A stretch of DNA of 33,991 nt from DATKZH01 sp964475955 (GCA_964475955.1 CAYYZY010000075.1:1-33991), one strand, 5' to 3'; shown: positions 1-8,026, counted from the first letter of the stretch. The notes: a model not told the origin generated them from the letters alone. Made by a program: numbers and translations.

Positions 1-109
1 CGGCCGGGGCAGGGCGATCTGTAGGGTGCGTGCTTGCACGCACGCCGGAAAACCGTGGTCTCCGCGTGGGTGCAAGCACCCACCCTACGGGTTCACCGAC
101 AAAGCCTAG
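1..109. repeat. Palindromic interspersed repeat, copy 1
   Basis: This stretch recurs at 27120-27228. Over the first 108 positions I count four mismatches (positions 51, 94, 95, 96). It contains an imperfect hairpin: an 18-base arm at 21-38 and its complement at 71-88 with one mismatch. The left arm also contains a small palindrome at 27-42. Because the copy begins at the window edge, its left boundary is unknown. A non-coding, REP- or MITE-like element is the best reading; no transposase is attached. Confidence 0.8.
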
Positions 110-157
110 CCCTGTGGGGAGCGGTCTCTGTGCCGCTGCGGAATTCCCGGCGGTGGC

Positions 158-179
158 GGAACGTCGCGGAGGGCGTTCC
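158..179. repeat. Short palindrome GGAACG...CGTTCC
   Basis: Six-base arms (158-163 and 174-179) flank a GC-rich loop. A related palindrome, with arms GGAACGCC and GGCGTTCC, lies at 19326-19347. This suggests a second small family of intergenic hairpins. Confidence 0.4.
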
Positions 180-282
180 CTACAGCGGGCGTCGGCGACT
201 CGCGCGGCACGATTGGCCTCTTCCCGCGGGGTTTCCCCGGCCCGGGAAGACGGCCGCGGCTCGCCTCCCCCTCCGTCGCGCC

Positions 283-310
283 TTGACCCCGACTTGCCAC
301 GGGTTATCCT
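283..310 (+). promoter_or_regulatory. Sigma-70-like promoter for the ceramidase-like gene
   Basis: TTGACC (283-288) and TATCCT (305-310) are separated by 16 bp. They lie 44 bases before the ATG at 354, which leaves a leader of about 35 bases. The -35 box matches the consensus at five of six positions. Confidence 0.5.
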
Positions 311-353
311 GCAAAACGAAACTACCGGAAGGACCAAACCCCGGGAGGTCGTC

Positions 354-1601
354 ATGAAACGAGCCGTGTTCTGGGTTCTCGTGATCCTCGCTGCCCCGGT
401 CGTCTTCGGGGCGGAAGAAAAGCCCGAAGAGGAATGCCCGCAGTGGAAGGCCGGCGTGGCGCGCGTGAAGATCACGCCGGAGGCGCCGCTTCGCATGGCG
501 GGCTACGCCGGCCGCAAGGAGCCGGCCGAAGGGACCGAGCAGGACCTGTTCGCCAAGGCCATGGCGGTCGAGGACCGCGACGGTCACCGCGTGGTCTTCC
601 TCACCATGGACCTGATCGGCGTACGGGAATCGCTCCGCACGGCCGTCGCCGCGGAGGTGGAATCCCAATACGAGTTGCCGCCGCACGCGCTGGTGATGAA
701 CGCCTCGCACACGCACTGCGGGCCGGCCTACCATCGCGACGACGCCAAGGAGTACGCCGACCGCTTGGCGCAGTCGCTCGTCGATCTCGTAGGGCAGTCG
801 CTCGAAGGGCTCCAGCCGGCGTCGCTTGCGTACGCCCATGCGCGGTGTGCTTTCGCCATGAACCGCCGCACGCCCACGCCGGACGGCTACCGCAATCACC
901 CGAATCCCGACGGCCCGGTCGATCACACCGTGCCCGTGCTCCGCGTAGACGACCCCGAGGGCGAGCTCCGTGCCGTCCTGTTCACCTACGCGTGTCACAA
1001 CACGACGATGGGCTTCCGCCGATGGCTGGGCGACTACGCCGGGTTCGCCCAGCAGTATTTCGAAGAAGACCACCCCGGCACGGTGGCCATGTTCCTCATG
1101 GGCTGCGGCGCCGATCAGAACCCCTACCCGCGCAGCGAGCTCGACTACGCCAAGAAGCACGGCCGTTCGCTGGCCACCGCGGTGGAGGCGGCGCTGGAAG
1201 TGAACCAGAAGACGCTCCGCCACCAACGCCCGCTCAAGGAGCCGCTCCGCTCGGCGCTGGAGACGGTCGAGTTGGAGTTCCAGGCACCGGACCGCCCCGC
1301 CATCGATTACCCGGTACAGGTCGTCCGCTTCGGCCCCGACCTGGCGATCATTGCCCTGGGCACCGAGGTCGTGATCGACTACGCGCTGCGCCTGAAGCGC
1401 GAGCTCGCCGCGCCCGAGGGGCCGGCCGTTTGGGTGGCCGGCTATTCGAACGTCTACGGCGGCTACATCCCCAGCCGCCGCGTGCTGCTCGAAGGGGGCT
1501 ACGAGGCCCGCGCCTTCAAGCCCGACCTGGAGGAGCGCATCGTCGGCAAGGTCCACGAGCTGTTCGAGCGATTGCACCTGGAGCCGGCGGCCGGCCGCTG
1601 A
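354..1601 (+). CDS. Secreted neutral/alkaline ceramidase-like protein
   Basis: The product is 415 aa. It belongs by its motifs to the neutral/alkaline non-lysosomal ceramidase N-terminal domain family (PF04734), which in planctomycetes is common in secreted proteins of unproven substrate. An N-terminal signal peptide covers about residues 1-19. NASHTHCGP at 116-124 matches the family's metal-binding NxSHTHxGP motif, and ACHNTT near 213 matches the second conserved segment. At 415 aa it is shorter than true ceramidases (about 650-750 aa) and lacks their C-terminal domain, so ceramide hydrolysis should not be assumed. I chose ATG 354 because GGGAGG lies just upstream and the signal peptide begins there. 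The reading frame stays open to base 30, but that extension runs through the repeat and is rejected. The gene stands alone with its own promoter. Confidence 0.8.
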   Translation: MKRAVFWVLVILAAPVVFGAEEKPEEECPQWKAGVARVKITPEAPLRMAGYAGRKEPAEGTEQDLFAKAMAVEDRDGHRVVFLTMDLIGVRESLRTAVAAEVESQYELPPHALVMNASHTHCGPAYHRDDAKEYADRLAQSLVDLVGQSLEGLQPASLAYAHARCAFAMNRRTPTPDGYRNHPNPDGPVDHTVPVLRVDDPEGELRAVLFTYACHNTTMGFRRWLGDYAGFAQQYFEEDHPGTVAMFLMGCGADQNPYPRSELDYAKKHGRSLATAVEAALEVNQKTLRHQRPLKEPLRSALETVELEFQAPDRPAIDYPVQVVRFGPDLAIIALGTEVVIDYALRLKRELAAPEGPAVWVAGYSNVYGGYIPSRRVLLEGGYEARAFKPDLEERIVGKVHELFERLHLEPAAGR

Positions 1602-1750
1602 CCGCAAGGTACGTGTTCGTCGACCCGCGCGATGGAGGAGCCCCCACTCATGACGACGACATGCGCGCCACCGGCCGCCGCGCCTTGTGGGCGCTTCTGC
1701 GCGCCCTCGGCCCGCCGCCGAAAGCGCTGCGGTAGCGTGCTCGTGCCGCC

Positions 1751-3334
1751 CTACGGCACGTCGGCCGACGGCTCGGGGGCCGCCTGCATGTACTCGCGGT
1801 ACTGGCGGTCGAGCTCGTCCAAGGAGGAGCCGGTCAGTTGGGCCAGCGTGTTCGGGGTGTCGGCCCTGCTGTAGACGGCGGCCAGGTAGTTGACCAGGGC
1901 GTCGCGGTAGCGGCCCCCTTCGTAGTGGACGAAGAAGTTCGTCAGCCCGGCCGCCTGGCTGTAGAGCGTGGCCACCCGCTCGTCGTGCTGGAAGTCGAGC
2001 ATGCCGTAGGTGACCAGCGCGGAGAGGGGGACGTAGAAGTCGTCGACCAGCAGGCGGTATCGGGCGGCGTGGATGCGCTGGTCGTCGAAGCCGCCCAGCA
2101 CGTAGTAGCCGTCCTCCTCGCGGAGCGACTCCATGTAGAGGGCGACCCCCTCGACGATCCAGAAGTTGCCTTCGGCGCCCACCCCCCGCTTGACGGGCCG
2201 CGATTCGTGGAAGAGCTGGTGCGTGCCCTCGTGGTACAGGTTCCGCTCCACGTAGTCGTCGCCGGCGAAGAAGTAGGCCGCGCCCGGCCGCCCCCGACCC
2301 AACACGCTGCGGAGCACCGGGATCTTGCTTTCGGCGTAAACGCCGATCGAGATCTCGATGTTGGGAAACCACGGCTCCAGGCAGCGGTTGTAGTCGTCGC
2401 GGTCGCGGAAGAACACCACCGAGTGCGGCGCCTGGTGGAGGTTGGGCCGGCGCGCGCTGCCGGCGAACAGGGCGGCCACCTGCTCGTCGGTGGCGTAGTA
2501 GCGGATGAACAACTGCTTCCACACGCGGTAGAGCCGTTCCAGCTTCTGACTGAGATCGACGCCGGCCTCGATGCTGTGGTTCGTCAGCACCGTGTAGTGC
2601 TCGGTCTCCACCTTCCAGCCGCGGGCGACGTGGCGGTGCGCCCGGGCGTCGTCCTCGGCGGAGATCCACCGCCCCCGGTAGTAGCGCTCGCCCCGCTCGT
2701 AGCGCTTCACGTGGGTCCGCGGCAGCCACCCGAACCGCTCGTGCCACACCTGGCCCCGCCGCAGCCGGTTCACCTCGTACCGGGTGTGCCACTCGCCGCG
2801 GTAGGGTTGATAGCCCAGAAGCTCGCGGATATCCTTGTGGTCCGGGTCCTCGTGCAGGGTGGCCACCACCAGGTCGAAGGCCAGCGAGGCCCGGTGCGTG
2901 CGGATCGCCCGACGCGCCAGCGCGTACGCCGCGTCGGCCTGGTCGCGACGCAAGTCCCAGAATCGCTCGTGCCACTCGACGACCGGCTGCGACGCGCCCG
3001 GCGCCGGCTCCGGCGGCCCGACCGCGCGCGGGAGCACGGTAACGTAGAGCCGGTTCGGGTCCTGCGCGCGGCCCCACTCCCGGGTCTGACGGGCCTCGTC
3101 CGCCAAGCCCCGCTCGTCGCACCAGGCCGCCAGCTCGGCCAACTGGGCCCGGTACTGCGCGTTCAGCTCCCGGGCCGACTCGTACAGGTCCTCGGCCTGA
3201 ACCGCGGGAACGAACGCCCCCAGCGCAACGAAAACGGCCCATAGCGCAACAAAACGTTGCGCCCAAGGGCCCGATATCGCGACTGGCGTTCCGGTTCGAC
3301 GCTGCACGGCCGGCTCCTGCTTTGGGGGCGACAC
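1751..3334 (-). CDS. DUF1570-like secreted protein with an HEGTH zinc-peptidase motif
   Basis: The product is about 527 aa. After roughly 25 residues comes a hydrophobic stretch ending in AVQAED, a likely exported signal sequence. HEGTH at about 368-372 fits HExxH, and a Glu at about 395 in VEGVALYME is suitably placed as the third zinc ligand, as in gluzincin peptidases. This arrangement is typical of the planctomycete DUF1570 family, whose substrates are unknown. The frame is open to a TTG at 3412, but there is no ATG. I chose GTG 3334 because AAGGGG precedes it by about five bases; the start remains uncertain. The gene follows the isomerase gene on the same strand, 79 bp downstream of its stop, so the two may be co-transcribed. 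Confidence 0.65.
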   Translation of the reverse strand: MSPPKQEPAVQRRTGTPVAISGPWAQRFVALWAVFVALGAFVPAVQAEDLYESARELNAQYRAQLAELAAWCDERGLADEARQTREWGRAQDPNRLYVTVLPRAVGPPEPAPGASQPVVEWHERFWDLRRDQADAAYALARRAIRTHRASLAFDLVVATLHEDPDHKDIRELLGYQPYRGEWHTRYEVNRLRRGQVWHERFGWLPRTHVKRYERGERYYRGRWISAEDDARAHRHVARGWKVETEHYTVLTNHSIEAGVDLSQKLERLYRVWKQLFIRYYATDEQVAALFAGSARRPNLHQAPHSVVFFRDRDDYNRCLEPWFPNIEISIGVYAESKIPVLRSVLGRGRPGAAYFFAGDDYVERNLYHEGTHQLFHESRPVKRGVGAEGNFWIVEGVALYMESLREEDGYYVLGGFDDQRIHAARYRLLVDDFYVPLSALVTYGMLDFQHDERVATLYSQAAGLTNFFVHYEGGRYRDALVNYLAAVYSRADTPNTLAQLTGSSLDELDRQYREYMQAAPEPSADVP

Positions 3335-3413
3335 GTCCACCCCTTCAGTGTACCCCGCCGCGGGCGCCGAGAAAACGCGCCGCCGCCGGGGGCGTGCCGG
3401 CCGTTTGGCCAAT

Positions 3414-4421
3414 TCAAACCTGTTCCTCTTTGTCGAAGGCCGCGTCGAAGGCCAGCTGGCTCGGCTCGAAGTCGATCTTCTTGACGAACTCGCAGGCTTC
3501 CCGGGCGCCGTGCTCGCGGTCCATGCCGCTGTCTTCCCATTCCACCGAGAGCGGGCCCTGGTACCCGGCCACGTTCAGCGCCCGAATGATCTCCTCGAAA
3601 TTCACGCCGCCGCGCCCCAGCGAGCGGAAGTCCCAGCCGCGGCGCGGGTCGCCGAAGTTCAGGTGGCTGGCCAGGATGCCGGTGCGCCCGTCGAGCGTGA
3701 CGATCGCGTCCTTCATGTGCACGTGGTAGATGCGATCCGGGAACGCGCGGAGGAACTCCACCGGGTCGACCCCCTGCCAGATCAGGTGGCTGGGGTCAAA
3801 GTTGAAGCCGAACTCCTCGCGGTGGCCGAGCGCTTCGAGCGCCCGCTCGGCCGTGTAGAGATCGAAGGCGATCTCCGTGGGGTGAACCTCCAGGGCGAAG
3901 CGCACGCCGCACTCGGCGAAGACGTCGAGGATCGGGTTGAAGCGCTCGGCCAACAATTTGAAGCCGTCGTCGATCATCTGCGGCGCCACCGGCGGGAACG
4001 AGTAGAGCAGGTGCCAGATGCTCGAGCCGGTGAAGCCGTTGACCACGTCGACACCCAGCTTCCGAGCCGCCCGGGCCGTGTCGGCAAGCCTCTCGGCCGC
4101 GCGCCGGTTGACGCCGGCCGGGTCGCCGTCGCCCCAGACGTCCGGGGGCAGGATGGCCTGGTGGCGCGCGTCGATCACGTCGAGCACGGCCTGCCCGACC
4201 AGGTGGTTGCTGACGGCGAACACCTGCATGTTGTACTTGTCCAGAAGCTCCCGCTTCCTGGTGCAGTAGTCGTCGTCGGCCAGGGCCTTGTCGACCTCGA
4301 AGTGATCGCCCCAGCAGGCCAGCTCCAGACCGTCGAAGCCGAAGTCGCGGCACTTCTGGGCAAGCGTTTCGACCGGCAAGTCGGCCCACTGCCCGGTACA
4401 CAACGTGACGGGTCGCGGCAT
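3414..4421 (-). CDS. Sugar phosphate isomerase/epimerase, copy A
   Basis: The product is a 335-aa cytosolic TIM-barrel protein of the AP_endonuc_2 family (PF01261). Likely metal ligands are E178 (LEVHP), D209 (FDPSH), H235 (YHVHMKD) and E294 (VEWED). The family includes isomerases and epimerases of free sugars and sugar phosphates, and some members act on 3-keto-glycosides; the substrate here cannot be read from the sequence. ATG 4421 is preceded by GGAGGGAG; the frame is open 13 codons further upstream but without a ribosome site. Copy B at 6791-7807 is the same length over the alignable part and is identical in DNA across 342 bp covering residues about 209-322. Upstream of that block the copies differ clearly (9 differences in the adjacent 100 bp). 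Confidence 0.88.
   Translation of the reverse strand: MPRPVTLCTGQWADLPVETLAQKCRDFGFDGLELACWGDHFEVDKALADDDYCTRKRELLDKYNMQVFAVSNHLVGQAVLDVIDARHQAILPPDVWGDGDPAGVNRRAAERLADTARAARKLGVDVVNGFTGSSIWHLLYSFPPVAPQMIDDGFKLLAERFNPILDVFAECGVRFALEVHPTEIAFDLYTAERALEALGHREEFGFNFDPSHLIWQGVDPVEFLRAFPDRIYHVHMKDAIVTLDGRTGILASHLNFGDPRRGWDFRSLGRGGVNFEEIIRALNVAGYQGPLSVEWEDSGMDREHGAREACEFVKKIDFEPSQLAFDAAFDKEEQV
3456..3797. repeat. 342-bp exact direct repeat shared with 6842-7183
   Basis: Reading the two isomerase genes side by side, I find no mismatch between 3456-3797 and 6842-7183. The block begins after a G/C difference (3455 against 6841) and ends before an A/G difference (3798 against 7184). Flanking parts of the same genes are visibly diverged on the 5' side. 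Confidence 0.85.
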
Positions 4422-4557
4422 GTCGAGAACTCCCTCCATTGCCTGGAATGATCGACTCAAGTACTGTAGGATATCTCACTCCCGGTCACGGGAAGTGCCG
4501 CGTGACCCGCAGAGCGCTCGATGCAACGTGCCACGGGCAGCGGCGCGGCGAAGACCT

Positions 4558-5130
4558 TCAAGTCTCTTTCACCTCAACTAACTGCAATTTGCTCAAGTAT
4601 TCCCCAGCTTTGTGGACCTGTTCTTCCGTGACATGCCAGCCGAAGCGTGCAGCCAGGTCTGCCAACTGCTCGTCCGTAGCCGCTCCCTTCCGCTGACCAA
4701 GCATGAAGTAGGTCTTTGCAGCGACTGACATGTCGAGGTAGTCCGGGTCTCCAGCATTCTGCATTATCTCTGCGGCGTCCTGCATCTTTCGCCAGAGCCC
4801 CGGATACTTCCTCGCCTTCGCCTGGCCCAGCCGGCGTCCCGCTTCGTTCAGGTGGTAGTCGTACCGTCGCACCTCAAAGCCCTGAGAGTCTACCGCTCCC
4901 AGGCCCAGAGTCTCCTGCTCCAACACGCCGATGGTCTTGAGACGATCAACCGCCTCAGCTACGACGCCGGAGTACGGCCCATAGTAATGAGGCCCGTATC
5001 CCAGCGGGTCCAGGTAGTCAGCAAGAACGCCCAAGAAGTACACAGTCTTTTGCATCTTGGTCTTGCCGCTAATTCTTCCGCCCCGTGCCATTATGGCAAG
5101 GTGGACGAATTCGTAGGGTTCCGGCTTCAT
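4558..5130 (-). CDS. YwgA/Panacea-like protein paired with an HD phosphohydrolase
   Basis: The product is 190 aa with no signal peptide or membrane segment. The N-terminal third carries KMQK followed by VYF at 25-32 and YGPYS at 50-54. The same arrangement is found in Bacillus YwgA proteins and, more loosely, in Panacea (DUF4065/SocA-like) antitoxin domains. In Bacillus subtilis, ywgA lies beside ywfO, which encodes an HD-domain hydrolase, so this pairing looks conserved. The start at 5130 is set by AGGAGGA upstream and by an ATGA overlap with the stop of the HD gene, so the two are translationally coupled. Base composition is clearly lower in GC than the flanks. A regulator or neutraliser of the HD enzyme is my inference; function is unknown. 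Confidence 0.6.
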   Translation of the reverse strand: MKPEPYEFVHLAIMARGGRISGKTKMQKTVYFLGVLADYLDPLGYGPHYYGPYSGVVAEAVDRLKTIGVLEQETLGLGAVDSQGFEVRRYDYHLNEAGRRLGQAKARKYPGLWRKMQDAAEIMQNAGDPDYLDMSVAAKTYFMLGQRKGAATDEQLADLAARFGWHVTEEQVHKAGEYLSKLQLVEVKET

Positions 5131-6512
5131 GGTTCCTCCTTGACTTGCTCGCAAATCTCTACGATTATCGACTGGATGGGTTCGTGCAACGCATCACGCA
5201 TTCTCAGCCGATCTGTGCGCGTCGGCCAATCCACAGGCGCGTAGACCTCAATATCCGCACGAGTGTAGCCTTCCTTGAGCGATGCAAACAGAGACGATTC
5301 CTCTTCAAACGTCTTGTGCTCGGACGGCCTCGCGACGAGGATGCTGCTCTCGTCGTCTTGCGGCGCCATTCGCAACGACACATACGTGAAGGCATGCGCA
5401 ATAACGAGCCGTGGATCAACCTTCTGGCCCGCGTGCTTCTCGATCAGGCTCGCCACCTCCTTTTCGATCGTTGCCCTCAGGTTGTCGCTTTCTATGCGAC
5501 CAAGACCGAGCAGTTGTTCCCTTACTTCGCCCCCCGGAAAATGCTCCAATCGTCCTGAGTAAACGCGCTTGTGCAATTGTCGGCTTTGCAGTCGCTGGAG
5601 CAACTGGCCACAGAGAGTCGACGTGTGCTTAGAGCCAAAACCCAACAGGAAGCGCGCGTCGTCCCAGGAAGCGTATCGTTCGAAGAAGGGAGGTGTGTTG
5701 TCGAACTCATACAATCGGCGCAAATCAGCTAGCCCGTCTACCTCGATACCTAGGCTGATTGCACGTGCGATCATCTGATCTGTGATAAGGCGTACACGGT
5801 GTCGATAGACGTTTCCCGTCATGTAGTATTTCGCCAATACGTACTGCTCCACCGCTGGTATGCCATCCGGAGCGATCATTAGTGCCTGGGCGTCCTCCGG
5901 TCCACCACAGACAAGCGAACGATGCAGCTGATGGATGTCAAACAACCCATAAGGCACCCCACAGAAGTGACTGTCGCGGAGCAAGTAGTCCTGCTTGTCT
6001 GCGTCCAGGGGACCAGATATCATTGACCGACGTACAGGCGCGCCGTGGCCCTCCGCCAAGAGCTTGACGATCTCGTCGCATGTGTCTTGCCCTAGCACTC
6101 GTACGATTTCCCGATCATTCGCAATGAGGTGCCCCGTAATTACCTCGTGGATTTTGTGCGTCTTCTGGTGGTCTGGAAGCGCCTCGCGGTTCGCATATCG
6201 CTCTAAAGCGATCTCGGACACATGGCTGAACGGGCCGTGGCCCACGTCGTGCAGAAGAGCTGCCAGACGGACGAACTGGATCTCGTCGTCGCCTAGTCCG
6301 ATCTGCTCTGACATCAGTCCCGCAACATGGCACACTCCCAGGCTGTGATCGAAGCGGGTATGCAGTGCGCCGGGATACACGAGATTCGCCAGGGCGAGCT
6401 GCCGGATTCCCCGGAGCCGCTGAACAACCGGAGCGGACAGGACTTTCACCTCCTTGTCACGCAACTCCACGAAGTTGTGCACCGGGTCACGCACGCGAAA
6501 TCCCTGCGCCAT
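5127..6512 (-). CDS. HD-domain phosphohydrolase, SAMHD1/dGTPase-like
   Basis: The product is 461 aa. It has the four HD-superfamily metal ligands in SAMHD1-like contexts: H56 in TRFDHSLGV, H88-D89 in LLHDVGHGPFSH, and an Asp in LDADKQDYLLRD (170-175). Family members hydrolyse dNTPs to nucleosides plus triphosphate; that activity is inferred from motifs only. I placed the start at ATG 6512 (MAQGFRVRDPVH, the usual N-terminus of this family) with GGGAG eight bases upstream. The frame is open 26 codons further, but that part is not family-like. It is the first gene of the two-gene module and overlaps the YwgA-like gene by four bases. GC is about 50% in one 60-base line (5701-5760), against 77% at 3601-3660, which suggests horizontal acquisition. 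Confidence 0.82.
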   Translation of the reverse strand: MAQGFRVRDPVHNFVELRDKEVKVLSAPVVQRLRGIRQLALANLVYPGALHTRFDHSLGVCHVAGLMSEQIGLGDDEIQFVRLAALLHDVGHGPFSHVSEIALERYANREALPDHQKTHKIHEVITGHLIANDREIVRVLGQDTCDEIVKLLAEGHGAPVRRSMISGPLDADKQDYLLRDSHFCGVPYGLFDIHQLHRSLVCGGPEDAQALMIAPDGIPAVEQYVLAKYYMTGNVYRHRVRLITDQMIARAISLGIEVDGLADLRRLYEFDNTPPFFERYASWDDARFLLGFGSKHTSTLCGQLLQRLQSRQLHKRVYSGRLEHFPGGEVREQLLGLGRIESDNLRATIEKEVASLIEKHAGQKVDPRLVIAHAFTYVSLRMAPQDDESSILVARPSEHKTFEEESSLFASLKEGYTRADIEVYAPVDWPTRTDRLRMRDALHEPIQSIIVEICEQVKEEP

Positions 6513-6790
6513 TGCGACTGCTCCCGTGTGTGATGCGTACGACTTCGTGCTGCGACAGCCCCCTGCTGTGCCCCTTCTCCGGCTAGGCATCTGCTCATGC
6601 GTACACTGACATTATCCGAGATTCGGGGACAGTTGTCCAGGTCGCTTAGCCATACGTACGGGTGCTCCTCTTCGCGCAGGAAAACGCCCTTCGCCTCCAA
6701 TGCGACAGTCTGGTGGGCCGAGCGCCTCCGCGCTTGCGCGGCCGCATAGCGCGTAATGGGCCCCGGCCACCCCAGTGTCCACGCCGAGCC
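6513..6790. other. Gene-free junction between the HD module and isomerase copy B
   Basis: These 278 bases hold no credible gene. They span the change from the lower-GC module to the GC-rich host sequence, and the composition rises after about 6710. The promoter of the HD/YwgA module should lie in the part near 6512, but I see no convincing -35/-10 pair. No insertion-sequence ends or target duplications are recognisable by eye. Confidence 0.5.
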
Positions 6791-7807
6791 TCAGGTCTGG
6801 CTCGTCTGTTCCTCCTTGTCGAAGGCCGCGTCGAAGGCCACCTGGCTCGGCTCGAAGTCGATCTTCTTGACGAACTCGCAGGCTTCCCGGGCGCCGTGCT
6901 CGCGGTCCATGCCGCTGTCTTCCCATTCCACCGAGAGCGGGCCCTGGTACCCGGCCACGTTCAGCGCCCGAATGATCTCCTCGAAATTCACGCCGCCGCG
7001 CCCCAGCGAGCGGAAGTCCCAGCCGCGGCGCGGGTCGCCGAAGTTCAGGTGGCTGGCCAGGATGCCGGTGCGCCCGTCGAGCGTGACGATCGCGTCCTTC
7101 ATGTGCACGTGGTAGATGCGATCCGGGAACGCGCGGAGGAACTCCACCGGGTCGACCCCCTGCCAGATCAGGTGGCTGGGGTCGAAGTTGAACCCGAACT
7201 CCTCGCGGTGCCCGAGCGCTTCCAAGGCCCGCTCGGCCGTGTAGAGGTCGAAGGCGATCTCCGTGGGGTGGACTTCCAAGGCGAAGCGGACGCCGCACTC
7301 GGCGAAGACGTCGAGGATCGGGTTGAAGCGCTCGGCCAACAGCTTGAAGCCGTCGTCGATCATCTGCGGCGTCACCGGCGGGAACGAATAGAGCAGGTGC
7401 CAGATGCTCGAGCCCGTAAAGCCGTTGACGATGCCCACGCCCAGCTTCTGGGCCGCCCGGGCCGTGTTCATCAGTTCGTCGGCCGCGCGTCGGTTGACGC
7501 CGGCCGGATCGCCGTCGCCCCACACGCGGGGCGGGAGGATGGCCTGGTGGCGCGCGTCGATCACGTCGAGCACGGCCTGACCGACCAGGTGGTTGCTGAT
7601 GGCAAACACCTGCATGTTGTACTTGTCCAACAGCTCCCGCTTCTTGGTGCAGTAGTCGTCGTCGGCCAGGGCCTTGTCGACCTCGAAGTGATCGCCCCAG
7701 CAGGCCAGCTCCAGGCCCTCGTAGCCGAAACCCTGGCACTTGTGCGCCAGCTCTTCGAGCGACAGGTCGGCCCATTGGCCCGTGAACATCGTGACCGGTC
7801 TCGCCAT
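6791..7807 (-). CDS. Sugar phosphate isomerase/epimerase, copy B
   Basis: The product is a 338-aa AP_endonuc_2 family TIM barrel, paralogous to copy A (3414-4421). The metal-ligand motifs LEVHP, FDPSH, HVHMKD and VEWED are all kept, so both copies appear intact. ATG 7807 is preceded by AGGAGGA at a good distance; the frame is open 46 codons further, but that extension runs through the promoter region. The N-terminal two thirds differ from copy A by scattered substitutions without length change. The C-terminal third is identical in DNA apart from the last few codons, where this copy ends in EEQTSQT. Two copies this close with one recently homogenised segment suggest either dosage need or divergence of substrate in the N-terminal half. 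Confidence 0.88.
   Translation of the reverse strand: MARPVTMFTGQWADLSLEELAHKCQGFGYEGLELACWGDHFEVDKALADDDYCTKKRELLDKYNMQVFAISNHLVGQAVLDVIDARHQAILPPRVWGDGDPAGVNRRAADELMNTARAAQKLGVGIVNGFTGSSIWHLLYSFPPVTPQMIDDGFKLLAERFNPILDVFAECGVRFALEVHPTEIAFDLYTAERALEALGHREEFGFNFDPSHLIWQGVDPVEFLRAFPDRIYHVHMKDAIVTLDGRTGILASHLNFGDPRRGWDFRSLGRGGVNFEEIIRALNVAGYQGPLSVEWEDSGMDREHGAREACEFVKKIDFEPSQVAFDAAFDKEEQTSQT
6842..7183. repeat. 342-bp exact direct repeat shared with 3456-3797
   Basis: This is the partner of the block inside copy A. Both are on the same strand, so recombination between them would delete the HD/YwgA module and one isomerase copy. Confidence 0.85.
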
Positions 7808-7859
7808 ATCGCATTTCCTCCTGTTGCCAGTTAGGTCGCGTCGGGTGGTTCCTGGGCGG

Positions 7860-7888
7860 TATTTTGACACATTCGCCGCCGCCTGCAA
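7860..7888 (-). promoter_or_regulatory. Possible promoter for isomerase copy B
   Basis: On the minus strand, TTGCAG (7888-7883) is followed after 17 bp by AAAATA (7865-7860), 52 bases before ATG 7807. The boxes are imperfect but the spacing is right. Confidence 0.3.
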
Positions 7889-7976
7889 CAAGCCCCCTCG
7901 GCAGAGCCGGACCAAACCCCCATCTTGCCGCGGACGGTCGTCCAACGGCCGCCTACCCGGCGCGGATGGCGCGAAG

Positions 7977-7985
7977 TGCTATAAT
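7977..7985 (+). promoter_or_regulatory. Extended -10 promoter for the secreted unknown gene
   Basis: TGC directly before TATAAT (7980-7985) gives a perfect extended -10 element. No good -35 box is visible, as expected for this promoter type. It sits 41 bases before ATG 8027. Confidence 0.5.
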
Positions 7986-8026
7986 CCCCGTAGGGATAGG
8001 AACTTGGGCCGAGAGGAGGACCTCCG

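Noticed and set aside
30..353. N-terminal extension of the ceramidase-like protein
   Set aside because: It would translate the palindromic repeat and the promoter, and would bury the signal peptide. ATG 354 has a ribosome site.
180..3266. 1028-codon open frame on the minus strand
   Set aside because: It is Arg/Gly/Pro/Ala-rich, shows no domain signatures and overlaps two well-supported genes. Long shadow frames are expected at this GC.
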